Assembly: GCA_046349515.1 (NCBI GenBank)
Contig: JAXMCE010000006.1
Location: 1-64,000, forward strand
Direction of reading: 5' to 3'
DNA: 64,000 nucleotides
DNA from: JBGPGW01 sp046349515
GTDB taxonomy: Bacteria; Pseudomonadota; Alphaproteobacteria; CADEGL01
The notes beneath the pieces are model-generated. The model saw nothing but the letters and a program-made list of their open reading frames with translations, was not told the DNA's origin and did not search any database. Shown piece after piece: positions 15,310 through 24,237 of the stretch. The translations under genes and the position numbers were made by a program. Position 1 is the stretch's first letter. The number at the start of each line of letters is the position of its first letter.

Positions 15310-16341
15310 TCAATTCGAGGGCGGGCGCTGTCCGTCTCCGGCGAGGAGCGCGTTGAAGCCTCGCGCATCGGCGCCCGAAGGGAGCGGAGCGGCGGAGCCG
15401 TTGGCGCGGCCTTTGACCCAGAACGCGATGTCGCCGAGCACGATATCGGCTTGGAGATCGCGCATTAGCATGTGGAATCCGGACGGATAGATCGCGAGAC
15501 TTCGCGTGCCCGGCGAGGCCTGCGGCATCCGCTCGAGCATGAGCCGGGTGGGCTCCTTGGGGATGATATCGTCCTTCTCACCGTAGAGGATGAGCGTCGG
15601 CGCGTGGAGGGACGCCGCACCGTCGAGCGCCTCGTCCATCAGATTCACGACACCCCAGATCGCATCGACCCGCGTCTCCTTGATGACCAACGGGTCGCGC
15701 GACATCTTGCGGAGCATTTCGATATTGTCGGAAGGCGTGATGTCGAGGCCGCGGCCGGTGAGCGTCATCCACGGCACGGTCCTCACGGAAACCCAAAGCG
15801 CCACGCGTTTGACGAGATCCATGGCGGTGCGGCCCCAGACAGCGGGAGCCACGAGGATGATGCCGTCCGCTTCCGGCGGATTGTCCCTGGCCATGGCGGC
15901 AAGGACGACACCGCCGCCCATGCTCTCGCCCATGATGACCAGCGGCACGCCCGGATGGCTCTTGCGGAGAAGGGAGACGGTGGTCACAAGATCGTCCATC
16001 AACGCCGCCTCGCCCGGCCAGTAGCCGCGGTTGGGCGCCCCTCCGAAGCCCCGCTGGTCATAGGCATACACGCCGATTCCCTGGCGGGTGAGATAGGCTG
16101 CCGGCTCTTCGAACGCATTCGAATGGTCGTTGAATCCGTGAAGGGCCAGGATGATCGCCTCCGGCCGCCCCTCGGGCACCCAGCGCCGCAAAGGAAGCGC
16201 GGCACCGTCTTGCATCGTGAGGCTATTGGCGCCGATGGCCGGCTCCGTGACGGGTGGGCCGGGCGACTTGATGGTCGGCGCGCAGGCGCCAATCGCAAGC
16301 ATTACCGCGCCGAGTGCGGCTTTCCAGAACCAGTACGTCAC
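15310..16341 (-). CDS. Alpha/beta hydrolase lipoprotein, lysophospholipase-like
   Basis: The signal peptide ends in AIGAC, so cysteine 20 should be lipidated and the enzyme should sit on an envelope membrane. The hydrolase domain has HGFNDHS, YAYDQRGFG and the nucleophile elbow GESMGG (serine 140). An aspartate in YGEKDDIIP and a histidine in SGFHMLM complete the triad. It resembles monoacylglycerol lipases and lysophospholipases of the serine aminopeptidase S33 group. The ATG overlaps the stop of the upstream ABC ATPase by four bases (ATGA), so the two are translated together. Confidence 0.88.
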   Translation of the reverse strand: MTYWFWKAALGAVMLAIGACAPTIKSPGPPVTEPAIGANSLTMQDGAALPLRRWVPEGRPEAIILALHGFNDHSNAFEEPAAYLTRQGIGVYAYDQRGFGGAPNRGYWPGEAALMDDLVTTVSLLRKSHPGVPLVIMGESMGGGVVLAAMARDNPPEADGIILVAPAVWGRTAMDLVKRVALWVSVRTVPWMTLTGRGLDITPSDNIEMLRKMSRDPLVIKETRVDAIWGVVNLMDEALDGAASLHAPTLILYGEKDDIIPKEPTRLMLERMPQASPGTRSLAIYPSGFHMLMRDLQADIVLGDIAFWVKGRANGSAAPLPSGADARGFNALLAGDGQRPPSN

Positions 16342-17387
16342 GGGCGCGCGTGGCTGAGCGGCGGAGGGCGCGTCAGCTCGAAGAAGATGTCCTCGAGCTT
16401 GCTCTCCTCGGTGGTGAGATCGGCGATGGTGTACCCCGCTCCCCTCACGGCATCGAGGATGCTGCGGATGCGCGTCCGGCTCGGCTGGTAGCGGAAGATC
16501 ATGCGCCGAGGCGGATCAATCTCGATCGCGACGCCGTCGAGCGGACCGGGCGCGAGTCTGATCTCCTCGGCCACGGTGATGGCCATTTCCTTCCGGTCCA
16601 AGCGCTTCAAGAGGACTTCGGTCCGGTCATCGACGAGCACGCGCCCGCGATCGATGATGGCGATCCGGTCGCAGAGTTGCTCCGCTTCCTCGAGATAATG
16701 AGTCGTGAGGAGGATCGTCGTGCCGCTCGCGTTGAGCGCACGCACGTAGGACCATAGCTGCCGGCGCAGCTCGACATCGACGCCGGCGGTCGGTTCGTCA
16801 AGCACGAGGACGGGCGGGCTGTGCACCATCGCTTTCGCCACGAGAAGGCGGCGGCGCATGCCGCCCGAAAGGCTGCGCGCATAGGCGTCCGCCCGGTCGG
16901 ACAGGGCGAGGGCATGGAGAATTTCGTCCGTGCGCCGTTTGCGGCGAGGAACGCCATAAAGGCCGGCGTGAAGCTCGAGCAGTTCGCGCGGCGTGAAGAA
17001 GGGATCGATGTTGAGCTCTTGGGGAACGACGCCGATGACGGAACGCGCATGGCGCGGCGCCTTGTCGATGTCGACACCCCAGACTGTCACATGCCCCTCG
17101 GTCTTGATCGCAAGGCCCGCGAGAATATTGATGAAGGTCGACTTGCCCGCGCCGTTCGGGCCGAGAAGCCCGAAGATCGAGCCGCGAGGAACCGTGAGGT
17201 CGATGCCGGCAAGGGCCTCGCGCGCGCCGTGATGCCGCCCCGCCTTGTAAACCTTGCGAAGGCCGTGGACTTCAATGGCGAATTCCGGAGCCTCTCCATT
17301 CACGGCTGGTGGCATGGGTGGGTGCGTTCCGCTCCGATCGGCTGCTGGTGCGCCGTCGCCTGACGGGGGTTGATGGCGCTGCGCCAA
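16338..17387 (-). CDS. ABC transporter ATP-binding protein (ABC-2 exporter type)
   Basis: The ATPase domain shows Walker A GPNGAGKST, the signature LSGGMRRRL, Walker B VLVLDEPTAGVD and the switch histidine in LLTTHYLEEAE. It resembles ABC-2 exporter ATPases such as YadG. An extension of about 35 Pro/Ala-rich residues precedes the domain, so an internal ATG at 17315 is possible. ABC-2 exporters need a membrane permease, normally the next gene, but here the next gene encodes a lipoprotein hydrolase overlapping by four bases. The partner permease must be elsewhere. Confidence 0.88.
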   Translation of the reverse strand: MAQRHQPPSGDGAPAADRSGTHPPMPPAVNGEAPEFAIEVHGLRKVYKAGRHHGAREALAGIDLTVPRGSIFGLLGPNGAGKSTFINILAGLAIKTEGHVTVWGVDIDKAPRHARSVIGVVPQELNIDPFFTPRELLELHAGLYGVPRRKRRTDEILHALALSDRADAYARSLSGGMRRRLLVAKAMVHSPPVLVLDEPTAGVDVELRRQLWSYVRALNASGTTILLTTHYLEEAEQLCDRIAIIDRGRVLVDDRTEVLLKRLDRKEMAITVAEEIRLAPGPLDGVAIEIDPPRRMIFRYQPSRTRIRSILDAVRGAGYTIADLTTEESKLEDIFFELTRPPPLSHARP

Positions 17388-17435
17388 TGCGTATCATCCG
17401 GCCGCTCGGGCGGTCAACGGAACGGGAGTGCCTCG

Positions 17436-17627
17436 ATGGCCGATGCAACGGATGCGCCGGAAGTTATCGACGTCGAGAAGACGTCCGTCGCCTGCGACGG
17501 CGGTGGCGGCGCGCTCGGCCACCCCATGGTCTACTTGGCCATCGGTCCCAAGGGCTGGGTCGAATGTCCCTATTGCGACCGCCGGTTCGTGTTGAAGGGT
17601 GGTGCGAAATCCGGCGGCGGGCACTGA
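17436..17627 (+). CDS. CHCC-type zinc finger protein, NDUFS6-like
   Basis: The 63-residue protein has the zf-CHCC pattern: a cysteine in VACDGG, the histidine in ALGHPMVYL, then CPYCDRRFVL. This is the domain of the mitochondrial complex I subunit NDUFS6 and of its alphaproteobacterial relatives, which bind zinc and help build or stabilise NADH dehydrogenase. GGGAG stands before the ATG. The gene is about 70 bases upstream of polA and not beside nuo genes in this window. The complex I role here is inferred from the family. Confidence 0.82.
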   Translation: MADATDAPEVIDVEKTSVACDGGGGALGHPMVYLAIGPKGWVECPYCDRRFVLKGGAKSGGGH

Positions 17628-17697
17628 AGCGCGGGCACCGCTCGACTCGCGCGGGCACTTCCGGCAAGGTGCCCTGATCAACAGCGACGCCGTGGTC

Positions 17698-20496
17698 ATG
17701 GCCCGATCGAAACCCGCGAAGGACGACGCGCCGCGTCACGTCTACCTGATCGACGGGTCCGGGTACATCTTCCGCGCATTTCACGCGCTTCCGCCGATGA
17801 CCCGTTCGGACGGCACGCCGGTGAATGCCGTCTACGGCTTCACGACCATGCTCCTCAAGGTTCGCGACGAGACAGACGCCGATTGCGTGGCCGTCATCTT
17901 CGACACGTCGCGCAAGAGCTTCCGGAACGAGATTTACGCCGACTACAAGGCCCACCGCCCCGATCCGCCGGAGGAGTTGATTCCGCAATTCGCGCTCATC
18001 CGCGACGCAACGCGGGCGCTCAACCTGCCGGCGATCGAACTCAACGGCTACGAGGCCGATGACCTCATTGCGACCTATGCGCGCCTGGCCGTCGAGGTCG
18101 GCGCGGACGTGACGATCGTCTCCTCCGACAAGGATCTGATGCAACTCGTCGGCGGCAAGGTCACGATGTTCGATCCCGTGAAGAACAAGCGCATCGGCGC
18201 GGATGAAGTGAAGGAGCGGTTTGGCGTCGGTCCGGACAAGGTCGTCGACGTCCAGGCCTTGGCTGGCGACAGCTCCGACAACGTGCCGGGCGTGCCGGGC
18301 ATCGGGGTCAAGACCGCGGCAGAACTCATCAACGCCTACGGCGATCTCGATACGCTCCTCACCCGGGCCGGCGAGATCAAGCAGCCGAAGCGGCGCGAAA
18401 AGCTGACTGAGTTCGCGGACCAGGCGCGCATGTCTCGCGAGCTGGTCCGCCTCAAGGGCGACGTGCCGGTCAAGGAGCCGCTTGAATCCTTCCGCGTCAA
18501 GCCGCCCGATGGCCCGACGCTTGCGTCATTCTTGAAGCAGCAGGAGTTCAAGTCACTCCTCGCGCGCATCGGCGATCGGTTCGGCGAAGCGGCGAAAGAG
18601 GCAGGCGCGCCGCGCACCGTTGCGGCGCCGAAGGTGGCCGAGACGAACTACGAGCTCGTCCAGACCCTGCCTGCGCTCGAAGCCTGGGTCGCGCGGGCAC
18701 GGACGGCGGGGATTGTCGCCTTCGACACCGAGACCACGTCGCTCGACGCCATGCGCGCAACGCTCGTCGGCGTGTCCCTGGCCGTCAACCCGGGTCATGC
18801 GTGCTACGTGCCGCTCGGTCACGGTGCGCCGGGGGAGCAGGGCAGCCTCGCCCTCGATGCGGAGGAGGTGGCGGAGCGGCCAAAGCAGATTCCCCTTGCC
18901 GACGCGCTCGCGGTCCTGAAACCGCTCCTCGAGGATCCGGGCGTTCTCAAGATCGGCCACAACATCAAATACGACATGCTGGTCCTTGCGCGCCCGCCTT
19001 ACGGCCTCGCGATCGCCCCTGTCGATGACAGCATGGTCCTGTCGTACGTCCTCGAGAGTGGCCTTCACGGCCACGGCATGGACGAGTTGTCGCGGCTCCA
19101 CCTCGGCCACGAGACGATCAAGTACGAGGACGTCACCGGCACGGGCAAGGCCCAGGTCACCTTCGACAAGGTGGGACTCGAGGCGGCCCGCGACTATGCC
19201 GCGGAAGATGCCGACGTGACTTTGCGTCTCCATCAGCTTCTGAAGCCGCGCCTCGTCGAGAGCCAAACGGTGGCGCTGTACGAGACCATGGAGCGCCGCC
19301 TCATCCCCGTGCTCGTCGAGATGGAGCGAGCCGGGATCAAGGTCGATGTCGAGGTGCTCAATCGGTTGAGCGAGGACTTCGCCGGCCGAATCGCCGCGCT
19401 CGAGCAAGAGATCCACAGTCTCGCGGGCCGGTCGTTCAATATCGGCTCGCCCAAGCAGTTGGGCGACGTGCTGTTCGATGAGCTGAATTTGGGCGAAGGA
19501 AAGCGCAGCAGCAAGACAGGGGCCTACGGCACGGGTGCCGATGTGCTCGAAGATCTCGCTGCGGCGGGGCACGACTTGCCGGCGCGCGTGCTTGACTGGC
19601 GGCAGCTCACGAAGTTGAAGAGCACCTACACCGATGCGCTCGTGAGCCAGATCAATCCTGAGACCGGGCGCGTCCACACCTCCTACGCCATGGCGGTCGC
19701 CAATACCGGCCGATTGAGTTCAACCGATCCGAATCTCCAGAACATTCCCGTCCGAACCGAGGAAGGCCGCAAGATCCGCCGCGCTTTCGTGGCCGAGCGA
19801 GGCATGACGCTTCTCTCCCTCGACTATTCCCAGATCGAGCTGAGGCTGCTGGCCCACGTGGCCGACATCACGGCTCTCAAGGACGCGTTCCGCGAGGGCA
19901 TCGACATCCATGCGTTGACGGCGAGCCAGGTGTTCGGCGAGCCCGTCAAGGGCATGAGCGCCGAGACGCGCCGGCGCGCGAAGGCGATCAATTTCGGCAT
20001 CATTTATGGCATCAGCGCCTTCGGGCTTGCGCGCCAGCTCGGCATCCCCCAAGGCGATGCGGCGCGCTACATCAGCGCCTATTTCGAGCGCTATCCGGGC
20101 ATCCGCGATTACATGGACCGGATGCGCGAGTTTTGCCGCAAGCACGGGTATGTCTCAACGCTCTTCGGTCGTCGAATCCACTTGCCGGGGATCAACGACA
20201 AGAATCCGGCGCGCCGCGGTTTCGCCGAGCGCCAGGCGATCAATGCGCCGCTCCAGGGTGCCGCCGCCGACATCATCAAGCGCGCCATGGTCCGGGTTCC
20301 GGAGGCCATGCGGTCCCATCGCTTGAAGGGCCGCATGCTGCTCCAGGTGCATGACGAACTTCTGTTCGAAGTGCCCGATTCAGACGTCGAGAAGACCACC
20401 AAGGTGATCGCGCGAATCATGGAGGATTCGGCGCACCTTTCCGTGCCGCTCGTCGTCGACGCAGGATCTGCGCAGAATTGGGCGGACGCGCACTGA
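17698..20496 (+). CDS. polA: DNA polymerase I
   Basis: The 932-residue protein has all three domains. The 5' nuclease at about 1-290 has YLIDGSGYIFRAF and DKDLMQL. The 3'-5' exonuclease at about 335-520 keeps its acidic residues in FDTETTSL, GHNIKYDML and YAAEDADVT, so proofreading should work. The polymerase domain has LDYSQIELRLLAHV, the O helix RRRAKAINFGIIYG and VHDELLFEV. It fills gaps in excision repair and removes RNA primers. The ribosome site for the chosen ATG is weak; upstream GTG codons are possible, but this start matches the usual beginning of the family. Confidence 0.97.
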   Translation: MARSKPAKDDAPRHVYLIDGSGYIFRAFHALPPMTRSDGTPVNAVYGFTTMLLKVRDETDADCVAVIFDTSRKSFRNEIYADYKAHRPDPPEELIPQFALIRDATRALNLPAIELNGYEADDLIATYARLAVEVGADVTIVSSDKDLMQLVGGKVTMFDPVKNKRIGADEVKERFGVGPDKVVDVQALAGDSSDNVPGVPGIGVKTAAELINAYGDLDTLLTRAGEIKQPKRREKLTEFADQARMSRELVRLKGDVPVKEPLESFRVKPPDGPTLASFLKQQEFKSLLARIGDRFGEAAKEAGAPRTVAAPKVAETNYELVQTLPALEAWVARARTAGIVAFDTETTSLDAMRATLVGVSLAVNPGHACYVPLGHGAPGEQGSLALDAEEVAERPKQIPLADALAVLKPLLEDPGVLKIGHNIKYDMLVLARPPYGLAIAPVDDSMVLSYVLESGLHGHGMDELSRLHLGHETIKYEDVTGTGKAQVTFDKVGLEAARDYAAEDADVTLRLHQLLKPRLVESQTVALYETMERRLIPVLVEMERAGIKVDVEVLNRLSEDFAGRIAALEQEIHSLAGRSFNIGSPKQLGDVLFDELNLGEGKRSSKTGAYGTGADVLEDLAAAGHDLPARVLDWRQLTKLKSTYTDALVSQINPETGRVHTSYAMAVANTGRLSSTDPNLQNIPVRTEEGRKIRRAFVAERGMTLLSLDYSQIELRLLAHVADITALKDAFREGIDIHALTASQVFGEPVKGMSAETRRRAKAINFGIIYGISAFGLARQLGIPQGDAARYISAYFERYPGIRDYMDRMREFCRKHGYVSTLFGRRIHLPGINDKNPARRGFAERQAINAPLQGAAADIIKRAMVRVPEAMRSHRLKGRMLLQVHDELLFEVPDSDVEKTTKVIARIMEDSAHLSVPLVVDAGSAQNWADAH

Positions 20497-20533
20497 ACGG
20501 TACGCGCTTTCCATCGTCACGGGATTTTATATT

Positions 20534-20560
20534 CGAGCGGCGCCGCCGGATGGCCGCTCG
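20534..20560. terminator. Hairpin between convergent polA and pckA
   Basis: A perfect eight-pair stem, CGAGCGGC and GCCGCTCG with an 11-base loop, lies in the short gap between the two stop codons. The flank on the pckA side is AT-rich (ATATAAAAT on the other strand) but has no long T-run. It may serve as a terminator for both genes. Confidence 0.4.
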
Positions 20561-20568
20561 GACATGAT

Positions 20569-22179
20569 TTAGGCGGCTGCTCGCACCGCAGCCGCCTTGA
20601 CCTTGTCGTCCACCTGGCTTTCGAACTGTTTGAAATTGGCTTCGAAGCGTTTGGCGACTTCATGGGCCGTCTTGTCGTAGGCGTGCTTGTCGCTCCAGGT
20701 ATTCTTGGGGTTGAGCACGTCGGCGGGCACATCGGGGCACGCCTCGGGCACGTGGACGCCGAATGTGGGGTCCGGCCTTTTCGCGACCTGGGCCAGGCTG
20801 CCATCAAGGGCTGCCCGCACCATTGCGCGCGTGTAGGCGATCTGCATGCGGGTGCCCACGCCATAGGCGCCACCGGTCCAGCCCGTGTTGACGAGCCAGC
20901 ATTTGGCGCCGTGCCGCGCCATCTTCTCGCCGAGCAGCTTGGCATACACCGTCGGATGGCGCGGCATGAACGGCGCGCCGAAGCAAGTCGAGAAGGTCGC
21001 CTGCGGTTCGTTGCCGAGACCCTTCTCAGTGCCGGCGACGCGCGCCGTATAGCCGGAAAGGAAGTGGTACATGGCCTGTTCCGGCGAGAGCTGGCTCACC
21101 GGCGGCAGGACGCCGAAGGCATCGGCCGTCAGCATCACGATGTTGTCCGGATGGCCGCCCAAGCCCGTCGCGCTGGCGTTCGGGATGAAGTCGATGGGGT
21201 AGGACGCACGCGTGTTCTCGGTCAGAGAGGCGTCATCGAGGTCGAGCACCCGCCGCTCCGCGTCGATCGTCACGTTCTCGAGGACGGTGCCGAAGCGGCT
21301 CGTGGTCGCGTAGATCTCCGGCTCGGCCGTGGCCGAAAGACGAATGACCTTCGCATAGCATCCGCCTTCGAAATTGAACACGCCGCGCTCGGTCCAGCCA
21401 TGCTCATCGTCGCCGATGAGCGTGCGGGTAGCGTCGGCCGAGAGCGTCGTCTTGCCGGTTCCCGACAGGCCGAAAAAGATCGCCGTGTCGCCCTTCGGCC
21501 CGACATTGGCCGAGCAGTGCATCGGCAGGACGTTCCGCGCGGGCAGGAGATAGTTGAGAACCGAGAACACCGACTTCTTGATCTCGCCGGCATAGGACGT
21601 CCCGCCGATGATGACGAGGCGTTCGGCGAAATTGACGACGATGAAGACCTCGGAGTTGGTTCCGTCCTCCTTGCCGCGCGCGTGGAACCGCGGCGCCTGA
21701 ATGATGGTGAAGTCAGGCTCGAAGTCGGTGAGGTCTTCGGGCTTCGGGCGAATGAACATGTTGCGCGCGAAGAGGCTGTGCCAGGCGGCCTCGGTGATGA
21801 CGCGCACCTTGAGGCGGTAGCTCGGATCGGCACCGGCAAACAAATCCTGGACGAACAGGTCGCGGCCCTGGAGGTAGGCAAGCATGCGGTGATGAAGGCT
21901 CGAGAACCGTTCAGGCGTGATTGGCGCGTTGACGCGACCCCACCAGACGGACTCGCGCGTTCCCGAATCTTCGACGATGAATTTGTCGTTGGGCGAACGT
22001 CCTGTGTGATGCCCTGTGCGAACGACAAGCGAGCCGCCCGCGGCGACGAGGCCCTCCCGCCGGCGGATGGATTCCTCATAAAGACCCGCGTGGCCGAGGT
22101 TCCAATAGGCCGCATTGATATTGCGGATGCCGTGAAGCTCGAGCCCATGCCGGCTCAAGTGCGGACCCAACTGCTGCAC
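20569..22179 (-). CDS. pckA: Phosphoenolpyruvate carboxykinase (ATP)
   Basis: PckA turns oxaloacetate and ATP into phosphoenolpyruvate, the entry step of gluconeogenesis. The 536-residue protein has the kinase loop GLSGTGKTTLSA, the metal-binding GDDEHGW and RTGHHTGRSPNDKF near the start. The start is a GTG with AGGAGG seven bases upstream; no better ATG exists. Its neighbours chvI and chvG are those seen in rhizobia and relatives, where pckA is often divergent from them, though here cbtBA and a HugZ-like gene lie between. Confidence 0.96.
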   Translation of the reverse strand: MQQLGPHLSRHGLELHGIRNINAAYWNLGHAGLYEESIRRREGLVAAGGSLVVRTGHHTGRSPNDKFIVEDSGTRESVWWGRVNAPITPERFSSLHHRMLAYLQGRDLFVQDLFAGADPSYRLKVRVITEAAWHSLFARNMFIRPKPEDLTDFEPDFTIIQAPRFHARGKEDGTNSEVFIVVNFAERLVIIGGTSYAGEIKKSVFSVLNYLLPARNVLPMHCSANVGPKGDTAIFFGLSGTGKTTLSADATRTLIGDDEHGWTERGVFNFEGGCYAKVIRLSATAEPEIYATTSRFGTVLENVTIDAERRVLDLDDASLTENTRASYPIDFIPNASATGLGGHPDNIVMLTADAFGVLPPVSQLSPEQAMYHFLSGYTARVAGTEKGLGNEPQATFSTCFGAPFMPRHPTVYAKLLGEKMARHGAKCWLVNTGWTGGAYGVGTRMQIAYTRAMVRAALDGSLAQVAKRPDPTFGVHVPEACPDVPADVLNPKNTWSDKHAYDKTAHEVAKRFEANFKQFESQVDDKVKAAAVRAAA

Positions 22180-22369
22180 GCCTATCCTCCTCGTGGGAAC
22201 GGTGAACCGGCCCGGCGCACCTTAAGCCTGTCTTGCCGGTAGTGCCCGCGCCTTGAGCGCTCGCTTATGGACGTTGGCCGGTCGGACTGGAACGATTCGA
22301 CGCTCAAACATAGCCGGGGGCATGCCGTCGGTGCAATGACCCGGCCAGCCGTCATTTTGCACTGCAACA

Positions 22370-23095
22370 TCACCGAATCGGCCGTGTCCGCGCCTCTTGG
22401 GCCAGGCGAGCGAGGGTCGCGCGCGCTTCCTCGGGATTTTGGATGGCTTGCGCGAAAGTCAAACGCGCCGTGGCGCCGCCGCAGCGAAGGTCGCAGCCTT
22501 CAGGATCAAGGCCGGTCATCCGCCATTCGCCGGGCGTGCGGCCCAAGATGGCCGTGGCATAAAGGCCGATGGCCTCCGCGTGATCGCCGTTCATATGGTC
22601 GAGGATGTCGCCCTCCTGGGCCATGAGCCCCGCGGGAACATCGGCAAGGAGGATTTCGGCGGCCGCGAGCCAGCGGATCCGGCCAAAGCCTGCGACCAGG
22701 TGCACGCGATCGACGGCGACGCGGTAGACGGCAAAATCCTGGAAATCGGCATAGACGCGTGCGCTCGGATGGCGCGCGAGGAAGCGTGTCCGGTCGTCCG
22801 CCCGCTCGCTCCGTATCGCGCGGCCGACGACGCTCGCGCGCATGCCAGTCAGCGGATCATCGAGACCTTGCGTCCCGTCATAGAGCAAGGCTAGACGCGC
22901 GTCCTGGGCGATGTTGCGCGTGTGTTCGGCGAGCGAGGAAAGAAGCAGAAGAGGCGTGGCGTCGGCCGCGCTCGCGACGAGGGCGAGCGATACATAGGGT
23001 CGGCTGGCTTCGTGGGCGATCGCCGTCGCGAGAGCGACGCGATCAACCGTACGCATCAAGGTGCGGACCGCTCCGCCCGAATCGGTCTCGCCCAC
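22370..23095 (-). CDS. HugZ-like pyridoxamine 5'-phosphate oxidase-related protein
   Basis: The protein has a flavin-reductase-like split barrel (about residues 5-140, with YVSLALVASA and HTRNIAQDAR) followed by a DUF2470 domain with ILDHMNGDHAEAIG. This arrangement is that of HugZ/HutZ heme-utilisation proteins, some of which bind heme in the split barrel and break it down. The start chosen is a GTG eight bases after the cbtA stop. An ATG at 23056 would cut into the conserved opening helix (RTLMRTVDRVALAT). Coupling to cbtBA suggests a role in tetrapyrrole or cofactor metabolism, but the substrate is not known. Confidence 0.8.
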   Translation of the reverse strand: MGETDSGGAVRTLMRTVDRVALATAIAHEASRPYVSLALVASAADATPLLLLSSLAEHTRNIAQDARLALLYDGTQGLDDPLTGMRASVVGRAIRSERADDRTRFLARHPSARVYADFQDFAVYRVAVDRVHLVAGFGRIRWLAAAEILLADVPAGLMAQEGDILDHMNGDHAEAIGLYATAILGRTPGEWRMTGLDPEGCDLRCGGATARLTFAQAIQNPEEARATLARLAQEARTRPIR

Positions 23096-23103
23096 CGGGC
23101 CGT

Positions 23104-23793
23104 TCAGCGCGGCCGGCGCAGCGCGAATCCCGCAACGCCGCCGAGTGCGATCCAGAACACGGCCGAGATGACGAGGGATCCGACCGCGAACTGTGCCGCC
23201 AGCTCGGCTGGCAGCGCTCCCCCGATATGATGCGGATGCGGGGCGCCTACGGCATGCGGGGCCACGATGGCGAGCGCGCCGACGATTCGCCATGCCGTCC
23301 GCTTCTGAAGAAAAATAAGGGCCAAACCGGTGGCGGTTGCGAGCGCCGTTCCCAGCCACCACGCTTGGCGCGCGCCGAGCTCAGCCGCGGCGCTTCCCGG
23401 CAGCTCCGGTGGCAGTCCAAGGGCCGGTGCGAGCGCGAAGACCGCGAAACCGGCCAAGCCCCAGGCCATGCCCCGCACGCCGTCGAGCCGACCCCGGTAG
23501 AGGGTCAAGCACGCGCAGAGAAGGAGTGCGAAGCCTGTTCCCGCGACGATGTTGGCAAGAACGGTGTAGGCGATCCGTTCCGTCCCCTCCGCCGGTTGCC
23601 ATGCTTCGGCGTGGCTGTGGGCCGAGAGACTCGGATCGCCGGCCGTGTCGCTATCGTGGGGCTCGGTTTCGTATTGCTCGGCGGCAAGGATGAGAGGGGT
23701 CAGCTTCAGGGCCTGGCCGAGAGACGCGATGAGGCCGGCCACGATTCCGGCAGCGAGCGCCGCTCCAAGGAGACGGGCGAGCACCGTGCGCAT
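23104..23793 (-). CDS. cbtA: Cobalt transporter subunit CbtA
   Basis: CbtA is an integral membrane protein with about five hydrophobic segments, starting MRTVLARLLGAALAAGIVAGL. The family is found in operons for cobalamin use and is predicted to move cobalt together with CbtB. A His/Asp-rich stretch (HDSDTAGDPSLSAHSHAEA) between the first two segments could bind metal. The ATG follows the cbtB stop by two bases. A GTG four codons upstream would overlap cbtB. The family assignment is strong; transport itself rests on comparative genomics. Confidence 0.88.
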   Translation of the reverse strand: MRTVLARLLGAALAAGIVAGLIASLGQALKLTPLILAAEQYETEPHDSDTAGDPSLSAHSHAEAWQPAEGTERIAYTVLANIVAGTGFALLLCACLTLYRGRLDGVRGMAWGLAGFAVFALAPALGLPPELPGSAAAELGARQAWWLGTALATATGLALIFLQKRTAWRIVGALAIVAPHAVGAPHPHHIGGALPAELAAQFAVGSLVISAVFWIALGGVAGFALRRPR

Positions 23794-23795
23794 GG

Positions 23796-23987
23796 CTAGT
23801 GGCACGGAAAGGCGAAGGAATGCCGCGTGTCGTGGGCCGCATTGTGGACAGTCTCAAGATGCGCGAACCCGACGCCGAGGACGATGAAGGTGCCCAGCAG
23901 GGCAGCGATGACCGCGGCCGCGGCCCGGCTTCCGGCGCCGACCGCGGAGGACAATTCGTTCGTTCGGGCAACCGTATGGTCGGACAT
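23796..23987 (-). CDS. cbtB: Cobalt transporter subunit CbtB
   Basis: This 63-residue protein has one membrane segment (AAAAVIAALLGTFIVLGVGFAH) and the typical CbtB C-terminus HNAAHDTRHSFAFPCH, rich in histidine and ending in PCH, which should bind cobalt. GGGAG precedes the ATG. CbtB works with CbtA, encoded directly after it. I looked for a cobalamin riboswitch in the roughly 250 bases before the gene and found no convincing B12 box, so control may be by another factor. Confidence 0.9.
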   Translation of the reverse strand: MSDHTVARTNELSSAVGAGSRAAAAVIAALLGTFIVLGVGFAHLETVHNAAHDTRHSFAFPCH

Positions 23988-24237
23988 CTGCTCCCTCGCT
24001 CTTTCCGGCCGCGCCTGGATCGGCTGCTGACCGGCGTCCCGCCGGTGCCGGTCCCCGTATCCGCCGCGGCCTCCTGGCCCCTCCAGGGCGCCCCCTGAAC
24101 TGGACCCAAAAGGCAACTGTTACAAGCACTTTTACGCGCTGGGGCCGCTCGGCGTCAATCAGAGTGCTGCCGCGATTATGCCGGAAATGCGCCACATTGC
24201 CGGGCGAACATGGCACAATATGCAGGGGAGCCCTACC

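Noticed and set aside
23988..24237. Cobalamin riboswitch before cbtB
   Set aside because: A GCCAGGAGGCC-like stretch is present on the minus strand, but the B12 box and the CCCGCAACTG core are missing, so the match is too weak.
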